A DNA stretch of 64,000 bases, from assembly GCF_900446215.1 (NCBI RefSeq), contig NZ_UAQZ01000001.1, positions 1,612,001 to 1,676,000 of the forward strand, read 5' to 3'. Positions 1-9,194 of the stretch are shown here, one piece after another. Source of the DNA: Burkholderia cenocepacia. GTDB lineage: Bacteria > Pseudomonadota > Gammaproteobacteria > Burkholderiales > Burkholderiaceae. The notes beneath the pieces were generated by a model that made no database searches, was not told where the DNA came from, and saw only the letters and a list, made by a program, of their open reading frames with translations. The position numbers and the translations under genes were made by a program. Every line of letters begins with the position of its first letter. Position 1 is the first letter of the stretch.

Positions 1-1553
1 ATTACCAGTGGACCGGCGGCGGCAAGACGATCAACTACACGACGACCACCGGCCACCTGACCGCGCAGGACGCGAACGGCAATGCGGAAGCGTCGATGTC
101 GTATGTCGCGTACACCGCGCCCAGCACGAACGGCAAGCCGCGCCCGGTCACGTTCGTCTACAACGGCGGGCCCGGCTCGTCGTCGATCTGGCTGCGGCTC
201 GGCTCGTTCGCGCCGACCCGCGTGGCCACGCCCGATCCGCTGTTCGGCAACAACTGGCCGAACTACCCGCTCGTCGACAATGCGGAGAGCCTGATCGACA
301 CCACCGACCTCGTGTTCATCGACCCGCCCGGCACCGGGCTGTCGGAAGCCGTGTTGCCGAACACCAACCAGAAGTACTGGGGCTCCGACGTGGACGTGAA
401 CATCATGCGCGACTTCATCCAGCGCTACCTGAACGTCAACAGTCGCGGCACGTCGCCGATCTACCTGTACGGCGAATCGTACGGCACGCCGCGGACCGAC
501 ATGCTCGCGCTCGCGCTCGAATCGGCCGGCGTGCACCTGACGGGCATCGTGCTGCAGTCGTCGATCCTGAACTACTTCGCGGATGCGGTGGAAGCGGTGG
601 CGATCACGCAGTCGACCGAAGGGCTGCTGCTCGATACCGATACGGTAGCCGGCTACCTGCCCGGCTACGCGGCGGTCGCCGCGTACTTCAACCAGGTGTC
701 GCCGGCGCCGGTGAACCAGGATCTGTACGCATTCCAGACGGAACTGTTCACGACGCTGATCTACAGCCAGCTGCAGAAGTACTCGCAATCGTGGGTGTTG
801 AGCCAGCTCGGCATTCCGGATGCGCTCGGCACGCCGGTGTTCCCGAGCGATGCGACGCTCAGGCTGTGGTCGATCCCGTCGAGCCTCACGCAGCAGGCGC
901 TGCGCGGCTACTTCAACGCGAATCCGTTCGGCACGAGCCTGCTGCCCGGCACGACGATCGGCCGCTACGACGGGCGCGTGTCGTTGCCGAACTCGGACCC
1001 GCGGCTGCAGACCGACGGCGATCCGTCCGACATCCTGATCTCGCAGCCGTTCACGAACGCGCTCGCGACGCAGATGCCGGACTACCTCGGCTATACGGCC
1101 CCGAACGCGACGTACCTGCCGCTGAACGACAACATCATCGGCGTCTGGGACTTCTCGCACGACGGCCAGCCGATGCCGGACACGATCCCCGATCTGCTCG
1201 GCGCGCTGCAGCTCAACCCGAAGCTTCGCGTGCTCGCGGAGAACGGCTACCACGATCTCGCGACGCCGTTCTTCAACACCGAGAAGCAACTCGCGCGGCT
1301 GCAGACGGTGAAGGGCCTGAATCCGAAACTGCAGGTGAACTTCTTCCAGGGCGGCCACATGACTTACCTGGACGACGTCGCCCGTCCGCTGATGAAGCGG
1401 GACCTGCAGACGTTCTACAAGGGCGCGCGGATTCCGACGGCGCTGACGCTGCACACGCTGCCGCCGCCGTGGCCGGATGAAAACCCGCCGAGCGTTCCGA
1501 CCGGCAGCGTCCCGGGCGCGACGGCCGCGACGACGCTGGCGGCAGCCCCTTGA
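1..1553 (+). CDS. Serine carboxypeptidase, peptidase S10 family (5' end missing)
   Basis: The reading frame is open from base 3, so the start codon and any signal peptide lie before the window; 516 residues are visible. The alpha/beta-hydrolase fold of family S10 is shown by the oxyanion-region motif NGGPGSSS, the nucleophile elbow YGESYGTPR (catalytic Ser), a later ENGYHDLATPF segment carrying the likely catalytic Asp, and GGHMTYLDD carrying the His. The family removes C-terminal residues from peptides at acid pH, and bacterial members are exported. The C-terminus ends in a Pro/Ala/Thr-rich tail of low complexity. The next gene starts 43 bases downstream and could be co-transcribed. Confidence 0.9.
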   Translation, partial: YQWTGGGKTINYTTTTGHLTAQDANGNAEASMSYVAYTAPSTNGKPRPVTFVYNGGPGSSSIWLRLGSFAPTRVATPDPLFGNNWPNYPLVDNAESLIDTTDLVFIDPPGTGLSEAVLPNTNQKYWGSDVDVNIMRDFIQRYLNVNSRGTSPIYLYGESYGTPRTDMLALALESAGVHLTGIVLQSSILNYFADAVEAVAITQSTEGLLLDTDTVAGYLPGYAAVAAYFNQVSPAPVNQDLYAFQTELFTTLIYSQLQKYSQSWVLSQLGIPDALGTPVFPSDATLRLWSIPSSLTQQALRGYFNANPFGTSLLPGTTIGRYDGRVSLPNSDPRLQTDGDPSDILISQPFTNALATQMPDYLGYTAPNATYLPLNDNIIGVWDFSHDGQPMPDTIPDLLGALQLNPKLRVLAENGYHDLATPFFNTEKQLARLQTVKGLNPKLQVNFFQGGHMTYLDDVARPLMKRDLQTFYKGARIPTALTLHTLPPPWPDENPPSVPTGSVPGATAATTLAAAP

Positions 1554-1596
1554 GCGACGGCGTCCTTGTCGAAGGAACCCACTCTTCATCCATTGA

Positions 1597-2028
1597 ATGC
1601 GAGCGATCATGTCCCTAATCCAATTGATGCGGCGTATGTCTCCGTTGATCGTGCTCGGTGCCGCGATGAGCAGTGCCTACGCGTTGCCGCCGCAGGCGGT
1701 GGCGCCGGTGAAGCTGCCGCACGGCGGGCGCGGTGTCGACGGTCCGTTCTTTCCGGCCACGCGCGCGGCGCCGGTGTTGCCGTCGACCGGCGCGGCGTTG
1801 CAGCAGCAGGCGCAGCAGCGCGTCGATGCGCGGCTCGGCGCCAATACCGTGCTGAGCAACGGCGCGGCCGTGACGAAGGCGCAGGCGCAGAGCAGCGGGC
1901 TCGGCTTCGTGTCGAAGCACTTCGACGAGATCGATGCGAAGCACACCGGCCGCGTGACGATGAGCGATGTACGGCAGTTCATCCGGCAGCGGCAGGTGCA
2001 GGCGCAGCAGGAACAGCAGGACGAGTGA
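1597..2028 (+). CDS. Small exported protein with a degenerate EF-hand
   Basis: A 143-residue protein with an N-terminal hydrophobic signal (about residues 13-29, ending SSAYA). The C-terminal part has the pattern FDEIDAKHTGRVTMSDVRQF, which has the spacing of an EF-hand loop (Asp at 1, Gly at 6, Asp at 12) but Lys and Thr at positions 3 and 5, so calcium binding is doubtful. The tail is Gln-rich and probably helical. A second ATG at 1609 is also possible and neither start has a strong ribosome binding site. It follows the carboxypeptidase closely. Function unknown. Confidence 0.65.
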   Translation: MRAIMSLIQLMRRMSPLIVLGAAMSSAYALPPQAVAPVKLPHGGRGVDGPFFPATRAAPVLPSTGAALQQQAQQRVDARLGANTVLSNGAAVTKAQAQSSGLGFVSKHFDEIDAKHTGRVTMSDVRQFIRQRQVQAQQEQQDE

Positions 2029-2044
2029 CGTAGTCGGGCAGGGC

Positions 2045-2078
2045 GGCGGCCGGCGCGATGGCGATCGCACCGGCCGCC
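2045..2078. terminator. GC-rich hairpin between convergent genes
   Basis: A nine-base perfect outer stem (GGCGGCCGG at 2045-2053 with CCGGCCGCC at 2070-2078) continues, after one mismatch, into a five-base inner stem around a GGCG loop. It lies between convergent genes ending at 2028 and 2161. There is no T-run, so it could act as a bidirectional terminator or an RNA-stabilising stem rather than a classic intrinsic terminator. Confidence 0.45.
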
Positions 2079-2160
2079 GACTATTCAGCTGCGCGGGGGC
2101 GGGGTCGCCCGGCTTCCGTTGCATGTTTTCATCCCGCGTGCCGGAGAAGCGGGCGACGGC

Positions 2161-3115
2161 TTATTCCGTTTGCCGGTTGTCGCGTCGCGGTCCGAAGCGC
2201 GCGCGATAGTCGCGCGGCGAGATGCCGACGCGTTTCGAGAACGCACGCTGCAGCGCGTCCACGCTGCCGAATCCCGAGCGTTCCGCGATCCGTTCGAGCG
2301 GCCAGTCGGCCCGCTCCAGCAGCGCCTTCGCGCGCTCGACGCGCGCTGCCAGCACGTACTGCGCGGGCGATAGTCCGGTCTCCTTGACGAAATGGCGCGC
2401 GAACGTCCGTTCGCTCATGTGCATGCGGGCGGCCAGCGCGGCGACGCCGAGGTCGGCGGCCGGATCGTCGGCGATGTCGGCGAGCAGCGACCGCATGCGC
2501 GGCGTCGCCCCGGCCTGGATGTCGAGCCCGACGCTGAACTGCGCCTGTCCGCCGGGACGATGCATGAACAGCACGAGTTCGCGTGCGATCGCGAGCGCGG
2601 TCGGCGCACCGCAGTCCGCCTCGACGAGCGCCAGGCACAGATCGATACCGGCCGTCACGCCGGCCGACGTATGGAACGGCGGATCGCTCACGTAGATCGC
2701 GTCCGGCTCGATCCGCGCGTCGGGACAGAGCGCCTGTAGCGCCGAGCACGAACGCGCCGGTGCAGATGCTCGCGATGCGCCGCGTGCTCGCGATCCGGGT
2801 GCGGAGCCACGGCAGCACGCCGGCTTCCGACGCGGCGTGCCGTAGCGCCGCTTCATCGCCGCCCGCGACGATGATCGTGTCGATTCGTTCCGGCAGTGCC
2901 GCGAGGGCGGCCGCGCCGGCGAGCCGCAGGCCCGCGTGCGTGACGATATCGTCCCCGTGTTGCGACGCGAGCGTGAGCCGGTACGGAACGGCGTGATCCG
3001 GAAGATGACGGTTCGCGACCGCGAACACTTCCATCGGCCCCGTGATGTCGAGCGACTGGACACCTGCGAAGCCGACGACGACGACGTCGCGTGCCGAACG
3101 GGTTGACTGAGGCAT
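2161..3115 (-). pseudogene. GlxA-type AraC regulator with DJ-1/PfpI domain, broken by an internal deletion and frameshift
   Basis: Two frames on the minus strand together encode a GlxA-family regulator. The first (from ATG at 3115) gives the N-terminal DJ-1/PfpI domain up to ICTGAFVLGA. The second gives ALQALCPDARIEPDAIYV through the C-terminal double HTH of AraC type (MSERTFARHFVKETGLSP). They meet at about 2738-2745. In intact family members about 17 residues (a segment containing LLDG and TTHW) separate these motifs. They are missing here and the frame shifts, so roughly 50 bases appear deleted. As written, no single product can contain both the sensor domain and the HTH. An assembly error in a GC-rich stretch is the alternative. 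It is divergent from the DJ-1/PfpI gene starting at 3204. Confidence 0.8.
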
Positions 3116-3203
3116 GGCGGAAAGTGCGGTGGAGTTGTCCTTGTGACCGCGAGCATGATCCTTGTAATTTTCCGGACATGCAATCGATCGACACGGGTGG
3201 GCG

Positions 3204-4304
3204 ATGCGGGAACGGAAGACAGGCGGCGCGGTGCTGCTCGTATGCGGGCTGCTGGGTGCGTGGGCATGGGGGTGGCCGGCGCGGGCGATGGCGGAGGACC
3301 CGCCGGCGGCGGCCCGGACGCTGACGATCGGCATGCCGAAGGCGGGCCGCCCGCGACCGCTCGTTGCGATCGTCGCGGACAACGCCGGAACGGAGACGAC
3401 CGATTTCATCGTGCCGTACGCGATTCTGAAGCGCTCCGGTGCGGTCGATGTCGTCGCCGTGTCGGCCGACGAAGGCGCGGTCGAACTGATGCCCGCTCTG
3501 CGCGTGCTCGCCGATACCACGTTCGACCGGTTCGACGCGACGGTGCCCGCGGGGGCGGATGTCGTGATCGTTCCCGCGATGCATCGCGCGGACCGGCCGG
3601 CCGTGCTGGCCTGGCTACGCAAGCAGGCCGCTGCCGGCGCGACGATGGTGGCGATCTGCGATGGCGCCGAGGTGCTCGCGAACACCGGCCTGCTGCGGCA
3701 TCGCACCGCGACGTCGCACTGGTATTCGCGCGAGCGCCTGCGTCGCCGCTTCACCGAGACGAAATGGGTCGACGATCGTCGCTACGTGATGGACGGCAAC
3801 GTGATGACGACGACCGGCGTGTCCGCATCGATTCCCGCTTCGCTGGCATTGTTGAGCGCGCTGGCCGGGCCGACCGCCGCGCGCGACACGGCGCGCGGCC
3901 TCGGCGTGCAGGCATGGGGCGATGCGCACGACGGCAGCCGCTTCGGGGTGACCGCGCGCGCGGTGGCGATCGCATTGATGAACCGCGTCGCGTTCTGGCG
4001 GCACGAGACGTTCGATCTTCCGGTCGAAAGCGGGTTTGACGAGCTGCCGGTCGCGTTGAGCGCCGACGCGTGGGCGCGGACCTGGCGCAGTGACGTCGTC
4101 GCGACGGCCGATGCGGGCGTGGTCGAGTCGAGGTACGGGCTGCGGTTGCTGGCGCAGCCGGCCCATGGCCGGCACGCGCGCGTGACGACGTCGGCCGGCT
4201 GGCGGGGCGAATCGACGCTTGCCGGTGTGCTCGCGGATATCGCGGCGCGCTACGGCGACGCCACATCCGGGTGGGTCGCGTTGCAACTGGAGTATCCGGA
4301 GTAG
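3204..4304 (+). CDS. Exported DJ-1/PfpI family protein
   Basis: A 366-residue protein starting with a signal peptide (hydrophobic segment about 9-30, cleavage probably after ARAMA). Residues about 50-230 form a DJ-1/PfpI glutamine amidotransferase-like domain; the nucleophile elbow AICDGAE places the reactive Cys at residue 152. The pattern (TTDFIVPYAILKRSG, GADVVIVPA) is that of the sensor half of GlxA-type regulators, but no HTH follows; the last 130 residues match no domain I recognise. It is divergent from the broken GlxA-type regulator (start codons 88 bases apart), which suggests they were once a regulated pair. Substrate or ligand unknown. Confidence 0.7.
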   Translation: MRERKTGGAVLLVCGLLGAWAWGWPARAMAEDPPAAARTLTIGMPKAGRPRPLVAIVADNAGTETTDFIVPYAILKRSGAVDVVAVSADEGAVELMPALRVLADTTFDRFDATVPAGADVVIVPAMHRADRPAVLAWLRKQAAAGATMVAICDGAEVLANTGLLRHRTATSHWYSRERLRRRFTETKWVDDRRYVMDGNVMTTTGVSASIPASLALLSALAGPTAARDTARGLGVQAWGDAHDGSRFGVTARAVAIALMNRVAFWRHETFDLPVESGFDELPVALSADAWARTWRSDVVATADAGVVESRYGLRLLAQPAHGRHARVTTSAGWRGESTLAGVLADIAARYGDATSGWVALQLEYPE

Positions 4305-4316
4305 CGCCCGCCGCGC

Positions 4317-4736
4317 TTACTTCACCCATTCCGCGAGCCGCGGATCGGGATAGGGCAGGAGATCTTGCGACGCGGTGGGCTCGGCCACCCATTTCTCGCC
4401 GTTCCAGTGGAAATCGGCCTGCGTTTCCGATCCGTGGCCGTTCGAGCGGATGGCCATGGTGCAGGCGGCCTGTCCGGGGTACGTCGGGTTCTTGGCACCG
4501 ATGCAGGACCCGAGAAACACCATGACGTCGCCGAGGCCGAACCGCTCCTGCATCGCATAGGTTGCGTCGAGGTCGGAGAGCCGGTCCGGCACCGGCGTCG
4601 CGTCGCATGCAGCGACGCTCGCGGCCAGCAGCAGCGCGGCGGCGCGGCCGGCGCGCCGCCAGTGGTACGGGCCGTGGGCGGAAGGTGCGTCAGCGTCGGC
4701 GCGCTGCCGCGCGCGGGCATGTGACGGGCGGGGCAT
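4317..4736 (-). CDS. Putative small lipoprotein, function unknown
   Basis: A 139-residue reading frame whose residues about 26-44 form a hydrophobic signal ending in the lipobox-like VAAC, so the mature protein would be lipid-anchored in the envelope. The remaining 95 residues (DATYAMQERFGLGDVMVFLG, later NGEKWVAEPT) have codon use typical of the window but no family I recognise. The long charged stretch before the signal suggests the true start is further in, at an alternative codon. It is convergent with the DJ-1/PfpI gene, 12 bases apart. Confidence 0.6.
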   Translation of the reverse strand: MPRPSHARARQRADADAPSAHGPYHWRRAGRAAALLLAASVAACDATPVPDRLSDLDATYAMQERFGLGDVMVFLGSCIGAKNPTYPGQAACTMAIRSNGHGSETQADFHWNGEKWVAEPTASQDLLPYPDPRLAEWVK

Positions 4737-5099
4737 TCGGCGTCCAGCGGATGAACATGGCGGCCATTGTGACGGATTTCGCCGGCCGCCGCGACGTTCG
4801 CCAGGGGATCGACATGAAACTGCCGTGCCTCGACGTGCCGCTACCCGGCGCCAGCCCCGACGCGGCGTGATGGCGGCTCGCGTGCCGCGCGCGCGAACGC
4901 CAAGCCGCGATCACCGTCATCCTGAACGGCCCGCCGTGTTCCGCCGCATGCGCGACTGCGCCGTTCGCGACGTCGAGCGCGAAGCCCCTCACGTCGAAAT
5001 GCCCGAGGTCGAGCGACCCGCCGCGAACGCGCCCGGTCATCGGCGTCACGGCTGCCGTCGGGTACATCCATTTGCCGCGCAGCGTCACGGCGGGGACGT
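4737..5099. other. Gene-poor gap of 363 bases
   Basis: No convincing gene. On the minus strand one frame continues with coding-like third-position GC past the stop of the cysteine desulfurase fusion and contains VPAVTLRGKWM, which faintly resembles the start of SymE-like toxins, but it has no start codon with a ribosome binding site and the expected rest of that family does not follow. It may be decayed coding sequence. Confidence 0.4.
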
Positions 5100-6578
5100 T
5101 CAGGCCGTCCGTCGTGCAGACAGCCGGTTCCACAGCATGCCGGAGCGGCTCCCGCTGCGGCAATACGCAAGCACCGGCTTGGGCAGCGTATCGACCAGTG
5201 CGCCGAACGCGTCGACTTCCGCGTCGCCGATGCGATCGCGTTCGACCGGCAGGTAGCGCGCGTCCATCCCGAGTTCGCGCGCGGCCGCGGCGATTTCCTC
5301 GAACGCCGGCTGGTCGTCGCCTTCGCCATCCGGCCGGTTGCAGATCACCGCACGGAAGCCGGCATTGCGGATCGCCTTCAGGTCGGCCGGCGTGATCTGC
5401 CGCGACGCGGTGAAGCCGGTCGCCGCGGCCGCGCGACATTGCTCGATCGCTCGCGCGAAACAGCCGATCGCGAAGTCGACGTCCTGCTCCGTCGTGAACC
5501 GCCCGAAACTGATGCGCACGGTGCGACCGGCCGTTTCCGCATCGAGGCCGATCGCGGTCAGCACGTGGGACGGCGCGCCGCTGGTCGAATTGCACGCGGA
5601 GGTCGACGACACGGCGAGCGCATCGCCGAGCATGAACGGGAAGAAGCCCGGCGCATGCACCGTCAGGCTCAGCGTGTGCGGGATGCGGCGGGCGGCGGCC
5701 GCGTTCTGCGTGACGTCGCCGAGCGCGAACAGCGCGCCGGTCAGCCGTGCGCCGAGCGCCGCGATTCGCGCGGTCTCGCCGTCGAGTTTTTCCGCGGCGA
5801 GTGCGCACGCGACGCCCATGCCGACGATCTGGTGCGTCGCGAGCGTGCCCGAACGCAACCCGCGCTCGTGGCCGCCGCCGTGAATCTGCGGTGCGATCCG
5901 GCTGGCGATCTCGCGGCGGACGAACAGGGCGCCGATGCCTTTCGGGCCGTACACCTTGTGGGCGGACATCGACATCATGTCGATGCCGAGCGCGCGCACG
6001 TCGATCGGCGTCTTGCCGAGCGCCTGCGCGGCGTCGACGTGGAGCAGCGCGCCGGCGGCGTGCACGATGCCGGCGATCGCGCCGATGTCGGTCAGCGTGC
6101 CGATCTCGTTGTTCACGAGCATCAGCGACACGAGGCCCGTGTCGGGGCCGATCGCGGCCGCGACCGCGTCGGCGGTGATTTCGCCGTGCGCGTCGGGCGT
6201 CAGGAAGGTGACCTGCGTGCCGTGCTTCGACAGGTTCGCCATCGTGTCGAGAATGGCCTTGTGCTCGAGGCGGCTCGTGATCAGGTGGCGCTTGCCGGTC
6301 GCGTTTTCCGCATAGCCCTTCAGCGCGAGGTTGTTCGATTCGGTGGCGCCGGACGTCCAGACGATTTCGTCGGCATCCGCGCCGATCAAGGCGGCGACCT
6401 GCGCGCGGGCGTGCTCGACCTTGTCTTTCGCGAGCCGGCCGGCGGCGTGCGAACTGGAAGCGGGGTTGCCGAAGATGCCGTCGAAGCCGAGGCAGGCCGT
6501 CATCGCTTCGATCACGCGCGGATCGGCCGGGGTGGTGGCTGCGTAGTCGAGGTAGTGCAGCGGGGTGGGTTCGCTCAT
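5100..6578 (-). CDS. Cysteine desulfurase fused to a rhodanese-like (TIGR01244-type) sulfurtransferase domain
   Basis: 492 residues in two modules. Residues 1-385 are a class V aminotransferase-fold cysteine desulfurase of the NifS/IscS type: the PLP lysine is K208 in SMSAHKVYGPKG and the persulfide-carrying cysteine is C329 in SSTSACNSTSG. Residues about 388-490 (TPADLKAIRNAGFRAVICNR) match the beta-lactamase-hydrolase-like phosphatase/sulfurtransferase family, with the CX4R loop CRSGSRSG and reactive Cys at 473. The inferred reaction is transfer of sulfane sulfur from Cys329 to Cys473. ATG 6578 is chosen because GAGACGG lies just upstream. It follows the cystine-type ABC genes on the same strand after a 300-base gap, consistent with processing imported cystine sulfur. 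Confidence 0.88.
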   Translation of the reverse strand: MSEPTPLHYLDYAATTPADPRVIEAMTACLGFDGIFGNPASSSHAAGRLAKDKVEHARAQVAALIGADADEIVWTSGATESNNLALKGYAENATGKRHLITSRLEHKAILDTMANLSKHGTQVTFLTPDAHGEITADAVAAAIGPDTGLVSLMLVNNEIGTLTDIGAIAGIVHAAGALLHVDAAQALGKTPIDVRALGIDMMSMSAHKVYGPKGIGALFVRREIASRIAPQIHGGGHERGLRSGTLATHQIVGMGVACALAAEKLDGETARIAALGARLTGALFALGDVTQNAAAARRIPHTLSLTVHAPGFFPFMLGDALAVSSTSACNSTSGAPSHVLTAIGLDAETAGRTVRISFGRFTTEQDVDFAIGCFARAIEQCRAAAATGFTASRQITPADLKAIRNAGFRAVICNRPDGEGDDQPAFEEIAAAARELGMDARYLPVERDRIGDAEVDAFGALVDTLPKPVLAYCRSGSRSGMLWNRLSARRTA

Positions 6579-6878
6579 GTCCGTCTCTTGCTGATTGCGT
6601 AGTGACGGAAATGATACGGGGGACAGAAGGGAAAAAGGATCCAAAGTTGGCTGGCGATTCAGCTCGATGTGGAATAATATTTTCTCTGTTTATGAAGTTG
6701 GGGAATTTGTTTCTCGGTGGGCCAATTGTGCGCGGGGGCACCGGCTCGACCGGCGGGTTGGCCTGCCGCGGTCGGCCGGGTCGCACGGAGAAGCGTCGCG
6801 GGCCGGCATGGCAGCTGGCCATCGTGTCGCCGGGTTCGAGCCTGCCGGCGCCCGGCGGCACGTCGGGTCACGCGCGCA
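6579..6878. other. Spacer with AT-rich core upstream of the cysteine desulfurase fusion
   Basis: 300 bases between two minus-strand genes. Bases about 6620-6720 are clearly AT-richer than the surroundings and are the likely place of a separate promoter for the desulfurase fusion. No gene seen. Confidence 0.4.
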
Positions 6879-7649
6879 TCAAGTCTCGATGAGATTGAGA
6901 AACTGCCGCACGCGCGGGTGCGTGCTCGCGGTAAAGAACGCATCGGGCGTCGTGTCCTGCACCACCACGCCGTTCTCCATGAACACCACGCGATCGGCGA
7001 CGTCCTGCGCGAAGCGCACTTCGTGCGTGACGACGAGCATCGTCATTCCGTTGCCCGCGAGTTCCCGCATGACCGCGAGCACGTCTTCCCGCAATGCCGG
7101 ATCGAGCGCGGAAGTCGGCTCGTCGAACAGGATGACTTCCGGGTCCATCGCGAGGCCGCGGGCGATGGCGACGCGCTGCTTCTGGCCGCCGGACAGTCGC
7201 GCCGGGTATTCGCCGGCCTTGTGCGCGAGGCCCACGCGGTCGAGCAGGTGCAGCCCGCGCTCGAGCGCTTCGCTTTTGCGCACGCCCTTGACGCTCACGA
7301 GCCCCTCGATGACGTTTTCCAGCGCGGTGCGGTGCGGAAACAGGTTGAACGACTGGAACACCATCGCCGTACGCTGGCGGATGGCCTTGATGCGTTTCTG
7401 CTCGTCGCGCGACAGCGCGGTGCCGCCCGCGCGTTCGATTTCGATGCCGCACACCGATACCTTGCCCGCATCGGGCAGTTCCAGAAAATTCAGCGAGCGC
7501 AACAACGTGGTCTTGCCGGAGCCGGACGGCCCCATCAGCACGACCACTTCGCCGCGTGCGACACGGAAGTCGACGCGCCGCAGCACGACGTTTTCCCCGA
7601 AGGACTTGGCCAGCCCCTGAACGACGATGGTATGCATAGGTGTAGTCAT
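6879..7649 (-). CDS. Amino acid ABC transporter ATPase (cystine type)
   Basis: 256 residues with all ABC ATPase motifs: Walker A GPSGSGKTT (about 40-48), Q-loop in VFQSFNLFPH (98-107), signature LSGGQ (152-156), Walker B VILFDEPTS (172-180) and switch His in VVTHE. This is the polar amino acid importer subfamily. The start at 7649 overlaps the permease stop in ATGA, implying translational coupling; an in-frame ATG at 7637 is the alternative. It energises the permease and binding protein encoded just upstream. Cystine or a related sulfur amino acid is inferred as substrate from the neighbouring lyase and desulfurase. Confidence 0.93.
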   Translation of the reverse strand: MTTPMHTIVVQGLAKSFGENVVLRRVDFRVARGEVVVLMGPSGSGKTTLLRSLNFLELPDAGKVSVCGIEIERAGGTALSRDEQKRIKAIRQRTAMVFQSFNLFPHRTALENVIEGLVSVKGVRKSEALERGLHLLDRVGLAHKAGEYPARLSGGQKQRVAIARGLAMDPEVILFDEPTSALDPALREDVLAVMRELAGNGMTMLVVTHEVRFAQDVADRVVFMENGVVVQDTTPDAFFTASTHPRVRQFLNLIET

Positions 7650-8296
7650 TGAAAGCGCCGCGACACGCGGCCTTCGAAGATCGTCTGGACGATCGTCAGG
7701 ATCTGGTTGATGACCCAGTAGATCAGGCCGACCATCAGGAACATCTCCATGTAGCGGAAGGTCGACGCGCCGACCTGGTCGGCCACGCGGGTGAGTTCGA
7801 CGACGGTGATCGTGGACGCCAGCGACGTATCCTTGATCAGCGCGATCATCCGGCTGCCGACGGGCGGGATCGCGATGCGCAGCCCCTGCGGCAGGATCAC
7901 GCGCCACATCATCTTCCAGTAGTTCATGCCGAGCGAATGCGCGGCTTCCCACTGGCCGCGATCGACCGCGTTGATCCCGGAGCGGAAGTTCTCGCTCAGG
8001 TACGCCGCGGAGAACAGCGTGAGCGCGAGCAGCGCGGCCGGTACCGGGTCGAGCGTGATGCCGTAGCGCGGCAGCCCGAAGTAGATCAGCAGGATCTGCA
8101 CCAGCAGCGGCGTGCCGCGAAAGATCGACACGTACGCGAACGCGATGCCGCGCAGGAAGCGGATCGACGACACCCGCGCGAGCGCGACGGCGAGCCCCAG
8201 CGCCGAGCCGAGCGCGAACGAAGCGAGGCCGAGGAACACGGTCATCGTCACCGCGCTTTCGAGCAGCGGCAGCGACCGCACGAAGAGATCGAGCAT
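7646..8296 (-). CDS. Amino acid ABC transporter permease (cystine type)
   Basis: 216 residues with about five membrane segments and the HisM/GlnP permease signature EAAHSLGMNYWKMMWRVILP, the cytoplasmic loop that docks on the ATPase. The upstream FRGTPLLVQILLIYFGLP segment is typical of polar amino acid permeases. The stop overlaps the ATPase start by four bases and the start is 3 bases from the binding protein stop, so the three genes are one operon. Confidence 0.93.
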   Translation of the reverse strand: MLDLFVRSLPLLESAVTMTVFLGLASFALGSALGLAVALARVSSIRFLRGIAFAYVSIFRGTPLLVQILLIYFGLPRYGITLDPVPAALLALTLFSAAYLSENFRSGINAVDRGQWEAAHSLGMNYWKMMWRVILPQGLRIAIPPVGSRMIALIKDTSLASTITVVELTRVADQVGASTFRYMEMFLMVGLIYWVINQILTIVQTIFEGRVSRRFQ

Positions 8297-8299
8297 GCG

Positions 8300-9139
8300 T
8301 CACTCCTTCTGCGCTTTCGCCCGCGCGATGTTGCCGACCATGTCGTAGGTCGGGCCGACCCAGCGCTTCGCGAGCCGTTCGAGCGTGCCGTCGGCGGCCA
8401 TGTCGTCGATCGCCTTGTCGACGGCGGCGAGCAGCGCCGGTTGTCCCTTCGCGAGCGCCGGCGCGGACAGCTGATAGATCAGCGGCTCGCCGACTTCCTT
8501 GACCGGCAGGTGATTCACGTTCGCGTATTTCATCCCGCCGAAGTGGGAAATGATGACCGCATCGAGGCGGCCGCTGCCGAGATCGTTGAACACGAGGCCG
8601 CCGTTGTCGTACGCGCGAATGTCGGCGTCCTTCAGGTGCGCGCGTGCCCAGGTTTCGTTCGACGAGCCCGTGGTCACGCCGACGCGCTTGCCTTTCAGGT
8701 CGGCCTGCCCGTGAATGTGGGTGTTGTCGGTGCGCACGAAGATCCGGAAATCCTCGACGCCGTACGGTTTCGCGAAATCGACCTGCTTGCTGCGCTCGGC
8801 CGTCGGCGTCAGGTCGTTCATCACCAGATCGTATTTGCCGGCCTTGAGCCCTTCGACGAAGTTCTTGTACGCGTCCGCGACGAACACGACCTGCTTCACG
8901 CCGATGCGCTTGCCGACTTCGCGCGCGACTTCGACGTCGTAGCCGGCCGGCTGGTTGCGCTCGTCCAGCAGGCTCCACGGCGGGCTGCTCTGCGTGTTCG
9001 CGACGCGCAGCGTGCCGCTGCCGCGCGCGGCAGCGAGCAGGTCGGCCGCGCCGGCATCGAGGCTCGACAACGCGAGCGCGCCCGCGATGCCGAGCGTGGC
9101 CAGGCCTCTGGCCAGAACGCGGGTGGTCTGAGGGTTCAT
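8300..9139 (-). CDS. Periplasmic amino acid (probably cystine) binding protein
   Basis: 279 residues: signal peptide about 1-31 (ending DAGAA), then a family 3 solute-binding fold with the diagnostic PAGYDVEVAREVGKRIG and YDLVMNDLTPTAERSKQVDF segments. The sequence resembles FliY/TcyA-type cystine receptors; ligand assignment is inferred mainly from the cystathionine lyase-like gene upstream and the cysteine desulfurase downstream. Start ATG 9139 has AAGGAGAC just before it. It delivers the ligand to the permease encoded immediately downstream. Confidence 0.9.
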   Translation of the reverse strand: MNPQTTRVLARGLATLGIAGALALSSLDAGAADLLAAARGSGTLRVANTQSSPPWSLLDERNQPAGYDVEVAREVGKRIGVKQVVFVADAYKNFVEGLKAGKYDLVMNDLTPTAERSKQVDFAKPYGVEDFRIFVRTDNTHIHGQADLKGKRVGVTTGSSNETWARAHLKDADIRAYDNGGLVFNDLGSGRLDAVIISHFGGMKYANVNHLPVKEVGEPLIYQLSAPALAKGQPALLAAVDKAIDDMAADGTLERLAKRWVGPTYDMVGNIARAKAQKE

Positions 9140-9194
9140 GGTGTCTCCTTGGGTGGTGGCTTGTTCCGCACGGCGGGTGTGTACGAGCGCCGCG

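Noticed and set aside
4737-5099. Minus-strand frame with VPAVTLRGKWM, faintly SymE-like
   Set aside because: No start codon with ribosome binding site and the rest of the family pattern does not follow; likely shadow or decayed sequence.
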